A DNA stretch of 64,000 bases. It comes from Streptomyces exfoliatus (GTDB taxonomy: Bacteria; Actinomycetota; Actinomycetes; Streptomycetales; Streptomycetaceae). The stretch lies in the NCBI RefSeq assembly GCF_000725545.1, contig NZ_JNZP01000003.1:226461-290460 (forward strand), in the 5' to 3' direction. Both the position numbers and the translations under genes were made by a program. The notes beneath the pieces are model-generated. The model searched no databases, was not told the origin of the DNA, and saw only the letters and a list, made by a program, of their open reading frames with translations. Positions 1 to 7,225 of this stretch are shown piece by piece (within the stretch, counting starts at the first letter, position 1; each line of letters opens with the position of its first letter).

Positions 1-1310
1 CTGCCGGCCGGGTCGTCGATCGGGGACGCCGAGGCGTTCTCGTACGCGGTGAGGTCGAGGATCTTCTCGCGGGCGGAGACGATCACCGGGACCAGCGCCT
101 GACCAGCCACGTTCGTGGCCGTCCGCACCATGTCGAGGATCGGGTCGATCGCCATGAGCAGGCCGACGCCCTCCAGGGGCAGGCCCAGGGTGGAGAGGGT
201 CAGGGTCAGCATGACCGTCGCGCCGGTCAGGCCGGCGGTGGCCGCCGAGCCGATGACGGAGACGAAGGCGATCAGGAGGTAGTCGCCGATGCCGAGCTGC
301 ACGTCGAAGATCTGCGCGATGAAGATCGCGGCGAGCGCCGGGTAGATCGCGGCGCAGCCGTCCATCTTGGTGGTGGCGCCGAACGGGACGGCGAAGGAGG
401 CGTACTCCTTCGGGACGCCGAGGCGCTCGGTGACCTTCTGGGTGACCGGCATGGTGCCGACCGAGGAGCGGGAGACGAAGGCCAGCTGGATGGCCGGCCA
501 GGCGCCCTTGTAGAACTGGATCGGGTTGACCTTGGCGACCGTGGCGAGCAGCAGCGGGTAGACGCCGAACATGACCAGGGCGGAGCCGATGTAGACGTCG
601 GCGGTGAAGGTCGCGTACTTGCCGATGAGGTCCCAGCCGTAGTCGGCGATGGCGAAGCCGATGAGGCCGACGGTGCCGAGCGGGGCGAGGCGGATGACCC
701 ACCACAGGGCCTTCTGGAGGAGCTCCAGGATCGACTCGGAGAGGGTGAGGATCGGCTTGGCCCGGTCGCCGAGCTTGAGGGCGGCGATGCCGGCGACGGC
801 GGCCATGAAGACGATCTGGAGGACGTTCAGCTCGGTGAAGGGCGTGATGACGTCCGACGGGATGATGCCGGTCAGGAAGTCGATCCAGGAGCCCTCGCGC
901 TTCGGCAGCTTGCCGTCCTGCGGGGTGAGGCCGGTGCCGGCGCCCGGGTTGGTGACCAGTCCGATGACGAGGCCGATGGCGACCGCGATCAGCGAGGTGA
1001 TCATGAACCAGAGCAGCGTGCGGGTGGCGAGCCTGGCGGCGTTGTTCACCTTCCGCAGGTTGGTGATCGAGACCAGGATCGCGAAGAAGACGAGCGGGGC
1101 GACGGCCAGCTTGAGCAGCTGGACGAAGATGTCGCCGACCTGGCCGAGGGTCTCCTTGAGCCAGGAGACGTCCTGGCTGCGGGCTATCCAGCCGAGCAGC
1201 GCGCCGAGGACGAGACCGGCGATGATCTGGGCCCAGAACGGGACCTTGGGTATCCGGGACGAGGGCTTGGTCTCGTTCTCGGGCGCGGAAGCGGGCGCGG
1301 ACGCGGACAC
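1..1310 (-). CDS. Dicarboxylate/amino acid:cation symporter (DAACS family), C-terminus cut by window edge
   Basis: Secondary transporter of the DAACS family (DctA/GltP/TcyP type) that couples uptake of dicarboxylates or amino acids to cations across the membrane. About 436 residues are visible and the protein continues past base 1. After a short Ser/Ala/Pro-rich N-terminus come hydrophobic segments, then the family's reentrant-loop region (FVSRSSVGTMPVT) and the conserved GATTKMDGCA stretch. GTG at 1310 is preferred because GGAG sits about 7 nt upstream; GTG 1316 is in frame but too close to it. The gene follows a cysteine-type leader peptide in the same orientation. That context hints that the substrate may be cystine or another sulphur compound (TcyP-like) rather than a C4 acid, but the substrate cannot be read from the sequence. 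Confidence 0.9.
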   Translation of the reverse strand, partial: MSASAPASAPENETKPSSRIPKVPFWAQIIAGLVLGALLGWIARSQDVSWLKETLGQVGDIFVQLLKLAVAPLVFFAILVSITNLRKVNNAARLATRTLLWFMITSLIAVAIGLVIGLVTNPGAGTGLTPQDGKLPKREGSWIDFLTGIIPSDVITPFTELNVLQIVFMAAVAGIAALKLGDRAKPILTLSESILELLQKALWWVIRLAPLGTVGLIGFAIADYGWDLIGKYATFTADVYIGSALVMFGVYPLLLATVAKVNPIQFYKGAWPAIQLAFVSRSSVGTMPVTQKVTERLGVPKEYASFAVPFGATTKMDGCAAIYPALAAIFIAQIFDVQLGIGDYLLIAFVSVIGSAATAGLTGATVMLTLTLSTLGLPLEGVGLLMAIDPILDMVRTATNVAGQALVPVIVSAREKILDLTAYENASASPIDDPAG

Positions 1311-1401
1311 AGACACACTCCACAGGTGCGTATCGGGCAATACGGGGACGGGGGTGCGGCACACACGCGCTGCGAGCGCGGGCCGCTGCATGATGCCGGG
1401 A

Positions 1402-1509
1402 TCAGAGCACGCGGCAACAGACCGCGGACATACAGCGGCAGAGATCGACGTGCAGGCGCGCCACGAGCGGGGTGCTCGCGGCGTCGAAGGGGCGCACTGC
1501 TGTCGTCAT
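1402..1509 (-). CDS. Leader peptide, actinobacterial cysteine/HVDLxR type (35 aa)
   Basis: Short ORF of 35 residues, ATG at 1509 to TGA at 1402, ending about 90 nt upstream of the symporter and reading in the same direction. Its second half has LHVDLCR followed by CMSAVCC, four Cys in the last 12 residues. This matches the HVDL-x-R...S-x-x-C pattern of small leader peptides found before sulphur and amino-acid uptake genes in Streptomyces and Mycobacterium. Such peptides are thought to sense Cys-tRNA supply by ribosome stalling, controlling the downstream gene. The -10-like TTAACG lies only 8 nt before the ATG, so the peptide may be translated from a leaderless mRNA. The peptide reading is well supported; the attenuation role is inferred. 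Confidence 0.75.
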   Translation of the reverse strand: MTTAVRPFDAASTPLVARLHVDLCRCMSAVCCRVL

Positions 1510-1517
1510 GGCGGATA

Positions 1518-1560
1518 CGTTAACACTTGAACTTTGAGAACCTCAAAGCCCTTCTTTGAG
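1518..1560 (-). promoter_or_regulatory. Promoter and CTTTGAG repeats upstream of leader peptide
   Basis: Read on the minus strand, TTGAGG (1546-1541) is followed after 17 nt by TTAACG (1523-1518), a plausible sigma-70-type promoter. A perfect inverted repeat CTTTGAG-AAC-CTCAAAG lies at 1532-1548 and overlaps the -35 box. A third CTTTGAG copy is at 1554-1560. The arrangement looks like an operator for an unknown repressor acting on the leader-symporter transcript. Confidence 0.5.
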
Positions 1561-1597
1561 GTGCCAGTACGCCCCGTCGCCTCCGAAACGCAGAAAA

Positions 1598-1632
1598 CCC
1601 CAGGCGGGAGCCTAAGAAGCTCCCACTCGGGG
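1598..1632 (-). terminator. Rho-independent terminator after the DUF4229 gene
   Basis: Stem GGGAGC/GCTCCC with outer CCCC/GGGG pairs, followed on the minus strand by a TTTT run. It lies downstream of the gene ending at 1693 and before the symporter promoter. Confidence 0.65.
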
Positions 1633-1692
1633 TGATGATCTGTGACGAACCTTACGCAGCCCTTACACGGCGTCGGCAGGCCTTCGGCAGGC

Positions 1693-1959
1693 TTAGAGCG
1701 CGTCCTCCTGGGACCGGTTCTCGGCCAGCCGTCCCTTCGCGCGGTCGACCTTCGCGACGACGGCGGCGCTCGCCTCGTCCCGCACCTTGCGCAGGAGGAC
1801 GAAGCTCAGCGGGGCGGAGACGACGATGGACAGCACGAGGACCCAGAGCAGGTTCGAGTCGCCGAGGCCGCGCGGCAGCGCACCGACGTAGACGAGACCC
1901 CACAGGGCGAGGAAGCATCCGGCGAAGACACCGAGACGCATCAGCGTGTAGCGGAGCAT
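1693..1959 (-). CDS. DUF4229 small membrane protein
   Basis: Protein of 88 residues with two hydrophobic helices (about residues 9-27 and 36-56) and a charged C-terminal tail rich in Lys, Arg, Glu and Asp. Size and layout match the actinobacterial DUF4229 family, whose function is unknown. ATG at 1959 opens the protein directly before the first membrane segment; the open frame continues far upstream but that part is antisense to GNAT and AraC genes. It stands alone between a divergent GNAT gene and a terminator at 1598-1632. Confidence 0.8.
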   Translation of the reverse strand: MLRYTLMRLGVFAGCFLALWGLVYVGALPRGLGDSNLLWVLVLSIVVSAPLSFVLLRKVRDEASAAVVAKVDRAKGRLAENRSQEDAL

Positions 1960-2103
1960 GTCAGGCCCACTCTTTCGTTCCGACGTTCCGAAAAGTACCC
2001 AAGGCCCCTTACGGGACAAGCGCCCACCCAGTGAAGCACGGCGGCGCGAACCTCCCGGGACCGGGCCCTTGAGCGCCGCGCGAGTAATATCTAAGATGCC
2101 TCT

Positions 2104-2637
2104 ATGACCCTTACGTTTGAGGTGGACCCGACGGTCGGCCCCGCCCTGCGCGACGGCGTGCTCTCCCTCTGGGCCGACGTCTCCAACGCCGGCGGGGCGG
2201 TCGGCTTCGTCCCGCCCGTCACCCCCGACGAGATCCGACCCGCCCTGCTCAAGCACCTGGTGGCGATGGACCGGGGCGACACCCGCCTGCTCGTCGGCCG
2301 CGACGAGGACGGCGAGATCGCCGCCACCGCGTTCTTCACCTTCAACACCCACCCGCTGATGACCCACTGGGTGTGGCTCTACACGGTGATGGTCCACCCC
2401 CGGCACCAGGGCAAGGGGTACGGCGGCGACCTGATGGCGGCCGTCGAGCACACCGCCCGTACCGCCGAGGGCTTCGAGGCGATCGAGGCGATCCGGCTGA
2501 CCTGCCGGGGCGGCACCGGCGTCGACCGCTTCTACGCCCGCTCCGGGTACAAGGAGGTGGGCCGCGTCCCCGACGCCATCCGGGTCGCCCCCGGCGACGA
2601 CCGCGACGACATCATCATGCTGCTGCCCCTGAACTGA
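2104..2637 (+). CDS. GNAT-family N-acetyltransferase
   Basis: Acetyl-CoA-dependent N-acetyltransferase of 177 residues; acceptor unknown. The acetyl-CoA binding motif A is visible as VHPRHQGKGYGGDLM at about residues 98-112, preceded by the usual beta strand. The C-terminus, FYARSGYKEVGR, is the typical GNAT end strand. There is no clear Shine-Dalgarno before ATG 2104, and a -10-like TAATAT sits at 2085-2090, so the mRNA leader may be very short or absent. It is divergent from the DUF4229 gene and is followed 78 nt later by an AraC regulator in the same direction. Confidence 0.85.
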   Translation: MTLTFEVDPTVGPALRDGVLSLWADVSNAGGAVGFVPPVTPDEIRPALLKHLVAMDRGDTRLLVGRDEDGEIAATAFFTFNTHPLMTHWVWLYTVMVHPRHQGKGYGGDLMAAVEHTARTAEGFEAIEAIRLTCRGGTGVDRFYARSGYKEVGRVPDAIRVAPGDDRDDIIMLLPLN

Positions 2638-2715
2638 CCGGACCGGGCACAGGATGTCGGGTCCCGCGGGCCCCGCCCTTCCTACGGTGAAGCACGCAAG
2701 AGGAAGGACGCACCC

Positions 2716-3582
2716 ATGCTGGAGCGGCTCAACCAGGCCCTGGACCACATCGAGGATCGTCTCCGCGGCGACCTCGAAGCGGCCGAACTCGCCCGGATCA
2801 CCATGACCTCGGAGTACCACTTCCGGCGCCTGTTCTCGGCGCTGGCGGGGATGCCCCTGTCGGAGTACGTACGGCGCAGGCGGCTCACCGTCGCCGGCGC
2901 CGAGGTCCTCGCCGGCGAGCGGTCGCTCCTGGAGATCGCGGTCCGGTACGGCTACGGCTCCGGCGAGGCCTTCGCCCGCGCGTTCCGCGCGGTGCACGGC
3001 GTCGGCCCCGGCGAGGCCCGCCGCACGGGCGCCGCGCTGCGCTCCCAGCCACGGATGTCCTTCCGCCTCGTCGTCGAAGGGAACAGCACCATGCGGTACA
3101 GGGTCGTGGAGAAGGAAGCCTTCCGGGTCATCGGGCGCGGGGCCAGGGTGCCCCTCGTCCACGAGGGCGAGAACCCGGCGATCGCCGCGCACATCCGGTC
3201 CATCGGCCAGGAGGCCCTCGACCGGCTCGCCCTCCTCTCGGACGGGGAGCCGAAGGGAGTCGTCTCGGCGGTCACGCACCTCTCGGAGAGCCGGGAGGAG
3301 GGCGTCGAACTCGACTACTGGCACGGGGTCGTCAGCGGCGCGGAGGTGCCGGACGGGTTCGACGCACTCGACGTGCCCGCCGGCACCTGGGCGGTCTTCG
3401 AGAACGAGGGGCCGCTGCCGCAGGCGATCCAGTACCTGTGGCGGGACGTCTTCACGCAGTGGTTCCCGTCCAACCCGTACGCGAGCCGGCCCGGCCCCGA
3501 GCTGCTGAGCGTCCGGCCCTCGGCGGACTGGACGACGGCGCGGGCGGAACTGTGGATCCCGGTGGAGCGCACGGAGGCGTGA
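2716..3582 (+). CDS. AraC-family transcriptional regulator with GyrI-like effector domain
   Basis: DNA-binding regulator of 288 residues. Residues 1-105 form the two helix-turn-helix motifs of the AraC family at the N-terminus, ending with the family signature around GYGSGEAFARAFRAVHGVGPGEARR. Residues about 125-288 match the GyrI/Rob-type small-molecule binding fold, seen in regulators of drug or stress responses. ATG 2716 has AGGAAGGA about 8 nt upstream. The effector and targets are unknown; the adjacent GNAT gene upstream is a possible target. It converges on mqnE with a strong terminator between them. Confidence 0.88.
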   Translation: MLERLNQALDHIEDRLRGDLEAAELARITMTSEYHFRRLFSALAGMPLSEYVRRRRLTVAGAEVLAGERSLLEIAVRYGYGSGEAFARAFRAVHGVGPGEARRTGAALRSQPRMSFRLVVEGNSTMRYRVVEKEAFRVIGRGARVPLVHEGENPAIAAHIRSIGQEALDRLALLSDGEPKGVVSAVTHLSESREEGVELDYWHGVVSGAEVPDGFDALDVPAGTWAVFENEGPLPQAIQYLWRDVFTQWFPSNPYASRPGPELLSVRPSADWTTARAELWIPVERTEA

Positions 3583-3595
3583 CGCACACGTGAAG

Positions 3596-3625
3596 AAGGG
3601 CCGGCGGGGCGTCCCGCCGGCCCTT
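3596..3625. terminator. Bidirectional terminator between AraC gene and mqnE
   Basis: Perfect 13-bp stem (3596-3608 with 3613-3625) and a GCGT loop. It lies between two converging genes that both stop within about 20 nt. Confidence 0.85.
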
Positions 3626-3640
3626 CGTCACGCGAGGAAC

Positions 3641-4804
3641 TCAGACCCGCATCGCCTGCGGCGACTCGCGCCGGTCAGCGTCCGGGCCCGGGTACTCGCG
3701 GATGATCTCGTACCGGGTGTTCCGCTCGACCGGGCGGAAGCCCGCGTCCCGGATCAGTTCGAGCAGGTCCTCGCGGCCCAGCTTGTTCGGCGTGCCGTAG
3801 TTGTCGGCGTCGTGCGTGATCTTGTACTCGACGACCGAGCCGTCCATGTCGTCGGCGCCGTGCTGGAGCGCGAGCTGCGCGGTCTGGACGCCGTGCATGA
3901 CCCAGAAGACCTTGACGTGCGGCACGTTGTCGAAGAGCAGCCGGGAGACCGCGAAGGTCTTCAGGGCCTCGGCACCGGTCGCCATCGTGGTGCGCGCCTG
4001 GAGCTTGTTGCGGATCTTGCCGTCCTGCATGTCGACGAAGTCGTGCTGGTAGCGCAGCGGGATGAAGACCTGGAAGCCGCCGGTCTCGTCCTGGAGCTCA
4101 CGCAGCCGCAGCACGTGGTCGACGCGGTGCCGGGGCTCCTCGATGTGCCCGTACAGCATGGTCGAGGGGGTCTTGAGCCCCTTCTCGTGGGCGAGCCGGT
4201 GGATCCGGGACCAGTCCTCCCAGTGGGTGCGGTGGTCCACGATGTGCTGCCGGACCTCCCAGTCGAAGATCTCGGCGCCGCCGCCGGTCAGCGATTCGAG
4301 ACCGGCCTCGATGAGCTCGTCGAGGATGTCGGACGCGGACATCCCGGAGATCGTCTCGAAGTGGTGGATCTCGGTGGCGGTGAAGGCCTTCAGGGAGACG
4401 TTCGGCAGGGCCTTCTTGAGCTCGGAGAGGGAGCGCGGGTAGTAACGCCAGGGCAGGTTGGGGTGCAGCCCGTTGACGATGTGCAGCTCGGTGAGGTTCT
4501 CGTTCTCCATGGCCTTCGCGAGGCGCACGGCCTCCTCGATGCGCATGGTGTACGCGTCCTTCTCGCCCGGCTTGCGCTGGAAGGAGCAGTAGGCGCAGGA
4601 GGCGGTGCAGACGTTGGTCATGTTCAGATGCCGGTTGACATTGAAGTGGACCACGTCGCCGTTCTTGCGGGTCCTGACCTCGTGGGCCAGACCGCCGAGC
4701 CAGGCGAGGTCGTCGGACTCGTACAGGGCGATGCCGTCCTCACGGCTCAGCCGCTCACCGTCCCGGACCTTCTGTTCAAGCTCGCGCTTGAGCCCAGCGT
4801 CCAT
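3641..4804 (-). CDS. mqnE: Aminofutalosine synthase MqnE
   Basis: Radical-SAM enzyme of the futalosine menaquinone pathway; it joins the MqnA product (enolpyruvyl benzoate) to the adenosyl group of SAM to give aminofutalosine. The 387-residue protein has the CxxxCxxC iron-sulphur motif as CTASCAYC with Cys66, Cys70 and Cys73, preceded by the MqnE/MqnC-type stretch NVNRHLNMTNVC. Length fits the family. ATG 4804 has GGGAGG within reach upstream. An AsnC/Lrp regulator lies 71 nt upstream in the same orientation, and ubiX/mqnP/ubiD-like genes for later pathway steps lie just beyond it. MqnC is the main alternative; the length and the RKPGEKDAY region favour MqnE. Confidence 0.93.
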   Translation of the reverse strand: MDAGLKRELEQKVRDGERLSREDGIALYESDDLAWLGGLAHEVRTRKNGDVVHFNVNRHLNMTNVCTASCAYCSFQRKPGEKDAYTMRIEEAVRLAKAMENENLTELHIVNGLHPNLPWRYYPRSLSELKKALPNVSLKAFTATEIHHFETISGMSASDILDELIEAGLESLTGGGAEIFDWEVRQHIVDHRTHWEDWSRIHRLAHEKGLKTPSTMLYGHIEEPRHRVDHVLRLRELQDETGGFQVFIPLRYQHDFVDMQDGKIRNKLQARTTMATGAEALKTFAVSRLLFDNVPHVKVFWVMHGVQTAQLALQHGADDMDGSVVEYKITHDADNYGTPNKLGREDLLELIRDAGFRPVERNTRYEIIREYPGPDADRRESPQAMRV

Positions 4805-4875
4805 CTCCGGCCGCCTCCCTCTCCTCTGCGAAATACGCCTTGTCCCTGACGAAACAGGCCTTGCCAACCGTACTC

Positions 4876-5349
4876 TCAGGCCTCTTCGGGCAGCTCTCCG
4901 ACCCGGTTCTCCCACTTCGTGGAGAGCACGATCGTGGTGCGGGTGCGGGAGACGCCCTTGGTGCCGGAGAGCCGGCGGATCGTCTTCTCCAGGCCGTCGA
5001 CGTCGTTCGCGCGCACCTTGAGCATGAAGGAGTCGTCGCCCGCGATGAACCAGCAGTCCTCGATCTCGGCGAGGTCCTTGAGGCGGCGGGCCACGTCCTC
5101 GTGGTCGGCGGCGTCCGAGAGGGAGATGCCGATGAGGGCGGTGACGCCGAGGCCGAGCGAGGCGGCGTCGACGGTGGCGCGGTAGCCGGTGATGACTCCG
5201 GCGGCCTCAAGGCGGTTGATGCGGTCGGTGACGGAGGGGCCGGAGAGCCCGACGAGCCGGCCGAGCTCGGCGTACGAGGCCCGACCGTTCTCGCGCAGAG
5301 CCTGGATGAGCTGCCTGTCCACGGCGTCCATAGGTATGAAGCCTTCCAT
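4876..5349 (-). CDS. Lrp/AsnC-family transcriptional regulator
   Basis: Feast/famine regulator of 157 residues. The N-terminal winged HTH runs from DAVDRQLIQALRENGR to about residue 60, followed by the RAM ligand-binding domain with the GDDSFMLKVRA stretch. Two starts are possible: ATG 5349, or ATG 5331, which gives the more usual MDAVDRQLI N-terminus and has GGAAGG 10 nt upstream. It is transcribed toward mqnE and lies inside the menaquinone gene group, so it may regulate that group or itself. The effector is unknown. Confidence 0.9.
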   Translation of the reverse strand: MEGFIPMDAVDRQLIQALRENGRASYAELGRLVGLSGPSVTDRINRLEAAGVITGYRATVDAASLGLGVTALIGISLSDAADHEDVARRLKDLAEIEDCWFIAGDDSFMLKVRANDVDGLEKTIRRLSGTKGVSRTRTTIVLSTKWENRVGELPEEA

Positions 5350-5372
5350 TGTCCAGCGATACCGCGATTTTG

Positions 5373-5402
5373 GGTATAGAATCTAAGGTACACAGGGGTC
5401 AA
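5373..5402 (-). promoter_or_regulatory. Promoter of the AsnC/Lrp gene
   Basis: On the minus strand TTGACC (5402-5397) and TATACC (5378-5373) are separated by 18 nt, close to the housekeeping consensus. The predicted transcript would start about 20 nt before ATG 5349. The divergent small ORF begins only 55 nt away, so both genes may share this control region. Confidence 0.6.
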
Positions 5403-5457
5403 CGCCCTGTGAATCTTTCAACAGATCAAAGACGATCTTTCAGGAGTGGTGTTCACC

Positions 5458-5583
5458 GTGTACACGATCGAGATGGCCTACGCCCGTATGCGCGAGCTGC
5501 AGGAGCTGGCCAACCGCTCGCGTGCCCACCAGCCGACCGCCGCCTCGAAGCGCGCCGCCAAGAAGCACGCCAAGAAGCGCTGA
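5458..5583 (+). CDS. Small basic-tailed protein (41 aa), hypothetical
   Basis: A 41-residue ORF, GTG 5458 to TGA 5583. It begins with an acidic/hydrophobic segment (YTIEMAYARMRELQELANRS), probably one amphipathic helix, and ends in a strongly basic tail with KRAAKKHAKKR. AGGAG at 5442-5446 lies 11 nt before the GTG; another in-frame GTG at 5449 is too close to it. Codon third positions are nearly all G or C. It resembles short conserved hypothetical proteins of Streptomyces. The function is unknown; the basic tail suggests nucleic-acid or ribosome contact. A weak GATCAG/CTGATC hairpin follows the stop. Confidence 0.6.
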   Translation: MYTIEMAYARMRELQELANRSRAHQPTAASKRAAKKHAKKR

Positions 5584-5618
5584 TCAGACCGCGAGGGTCC
5601 TGATCCGAGGGACAGGCC

Positions 5619-6290
5619 CTAACCCGACCGGGGGGTCGCTCCACCGAGCTCTCCCTCCCAACGGCGGTACAGCCGGTGCGGCACTCCCGCCGCGTCGAGC
5701 ACCCGCCCGGCGACGAAGTCCACCAGATCCTGGATGTGCGTCGCCCCCGCGTAGAACGCCGGAGAGGCGGGCAGCACCACCGCGCCCGCCTCGTCCAGCG
5801 CCACCATGTGCTTGAGCGTCTGACCGTTCAGCGGGGTCTCCCGCACCGCGACGACCAGCGGCCGCCGCTCCTTCAGCGTCACGCTCGCGACCCGCTGCAG
5901 CAGGTCCTTCGAAAGCCCCAGTGCCACTCCCGCCACCGCCGCGGTCGAGGCCGGCACCACCAGCATCCCCTTCGCCGGGTACGAGCCCGAGGACGGCCCC
6001 GCGGCCAGGTCACCGGCCGCCCAGTACCGCACCCCGCTCACGTCGACCGCGAACGTGTCGGGCTTCCCGTCGGCGCCCCGCGCCAGCCAGGACGCCAGGT
6101 CCTCGCGCCAGTGGGCGTCCCGGAAGGAGATCCCCGTCTCGTCGAGCAGCGTGAGCCGCGAGGCCCGCGACACGACGAGGTCGACGCTCTCCCCCGCGGC
6201 GAGCAGCCCCCTCAGCACGGCGGCGGCGTACGGCGTGCCCGACGCCCCGGAGACCCCCACGATCCAGGGGGTGCGCTTGCCGTCGTTCAT
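5619..6290 (-). CDS. UbiX-like flavin prenyltransferase (menaquinone branch)
   Basis: Flavoprotein of the UbiX/Pad1 family, 223 residues. UbiX enzymes join dimethylallyl phosphate to FMN, making prenylated FMN for a partner UbiD decarboxylase. The N-terminal GVSGASGTPYA is the family FMN-binding motif; LVVPAST and the KERRPLVVAVRETPLN stretch are also typical. ATG 6290 has GGATAGG about 9 nt upstream; ATG 6311 is an in-frame alternative. It follows the MqnP-like gene by a few tens of bases and is third in the order ubiD-mqnP-ubiX. The context places it in the late futalosine pathway (decarboxylation of the prenylated naphthoate) rather than ubiquinone synthesis. Confidence 0.9.
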   Translation of the reverse strand: MNDGKRTPWIVGVSGASGTPYAAAVLRGLLAAGESVDLVVSRASRLTLLDETGISFRDAHWREDLASWLARGADGKPDTFAVDVSGVRYWAAGDLAAGPSSGSYPAKGMLVVPASTAAVAGVALGLSKDLLQRVASVTLKERRPLVVAVRETPLNGQTLKHMVALDEAGAVVLPASPAFYAGATHIQDLVDFVAGRVLDAAGVPHRLYRRWEGELGGATPRSG

Positions 6291-6322
6291 GCCGTCGAGC
6301 CTATCCGTCATCGGGCCGGGGC

Positions 6323-7225
6323 CTACGGGGTGAGCCCGCGGACCAGCAGGTCGAGGAGGGCGCACACGAAGAGGCTGATCCCGATGAAACCGTTCGTCGT
6401 GAAGAACGCCCGGTTCAGACGGGACAGGTCGTGCGGCTTCACGATCGAGTGCTCGTAGCAGAACGCGGCCACCACGATCACGAGGCCGGCCCAGAAGAAC
6501 AGACCGGCGTCGGTCACCAGGGCGTACCAGACGAGCAGCCCCGTGGTGACGACGGCGGAACCGCGGGCGCCCCAGAGCGCGGCCGGAACGCCGAAGCGGG
6601 CCGGCACCGACATGACGCCCTCGGCCCGGTCCGCCTGCACGTCCTGGCAGGCGAAGATCAGGTCGAAGCCGCCGATCCAGATGCCGACGGCGAGACCCAG
6701 GATGACCGCGTCCCAGGACCACTCGCCGGTCACCGCGAGCCAGGCGCCGATGGGCCCCATGGCCTGGGCGAGTCCGAGGATCGCGTGGGGGAAGTTCGTG
6801 AACCGCTTGCCGTACGGGTAGACGACCATCGGGACGACGGCGAGCGGCGCGAGCGCCAGACAGAGCGGGTTCAGCAGGGCCGCGGCGCCGAGGAAGACGA
6901 CGACGGCGATCCCGGCCCCGGTCCACGCGGAACGCACGGACACGGCCCCGGTCACCAGCTCGCGACCGGCGGTGCGCGGGTTACGCGCGTCGATCTCGCG
7001 GTCGATGATCCGGTTGCACGCCATGGCGAAGGTGCGGAGCCCCACCATGCAGACGGTGACGAGGAAGAGCGTCCACCAGTGGATGTCCCGGTCCACCTGG
7101 TACATGGCGGTCAGGGCCGCGATGTACGCGAAGGGCAGCGCGAAGACCGAGTGCTCGATCATCACGAGCCGCAGGAAGGCCTTGGTGCGTCCCGGCTGGG
7201 CGCCGGGGACGGCCGCGGTGGTCAC
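6323..7225 (-). CDS. mqnP: UbiA-family prenyltransferase, MqnP-like
   Basis: Integral membrane prenyltransferase of 300 residues. It has multiple hydrophobic helices and two Asp-rich motifs typical of the UbiA fold: NRIIDREIDARNPRT near residue 70 and DVQADRAEG near residue 190. In futalosine-pathway organisms MqnP prenylates 1,4-dihydroxy-6-naphthoate. GTG 7225 overlaps the UbiD-like stop by 4 nt (GTGA), so translation is likely coupled. 4-hydroxybenzoate prenyltransferase is the usual automatic label, but the neighbourhood (mqnE, UbiD, UbiX) supports the menaquinone role. Confidence 0.88.
   Translation of the reverse strand: MTTAAVPGAQPGRTKAFLRLVMIEHSVFALPFAYIAALTAMYQVDRDIHWWTLFLVTVCMVGLRTFAMACNRIIDREIDARNPRTAGRELVTGAVSVRSAWTGAGIAVVVFLGAAALLNPLCLALAPLAVVPMVVYPYGKRFTNFPHAILGLAQAMGPIGAWLAVTGEWSWDAVILGLAVGIWIGGFDLIFACQDVQADRAEGVMSVPARFGVPAALWGARGSAVVTTGLLVWYALVTDAGLFFWAGLVIVVAAFCYEHSIVKPHDLSRLNRAFFTTNGFIGISLFVCALLDLLVRGLTP

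Noticed and set aside
3590..4849. Long plus-strand ORF of 419 codons
   Set aside because: It is antisense to mqnE, which carries clear radical-SAM motifs; the plus-strand protein is Val/Leu/Gly/Asp-rich shadow sequence.
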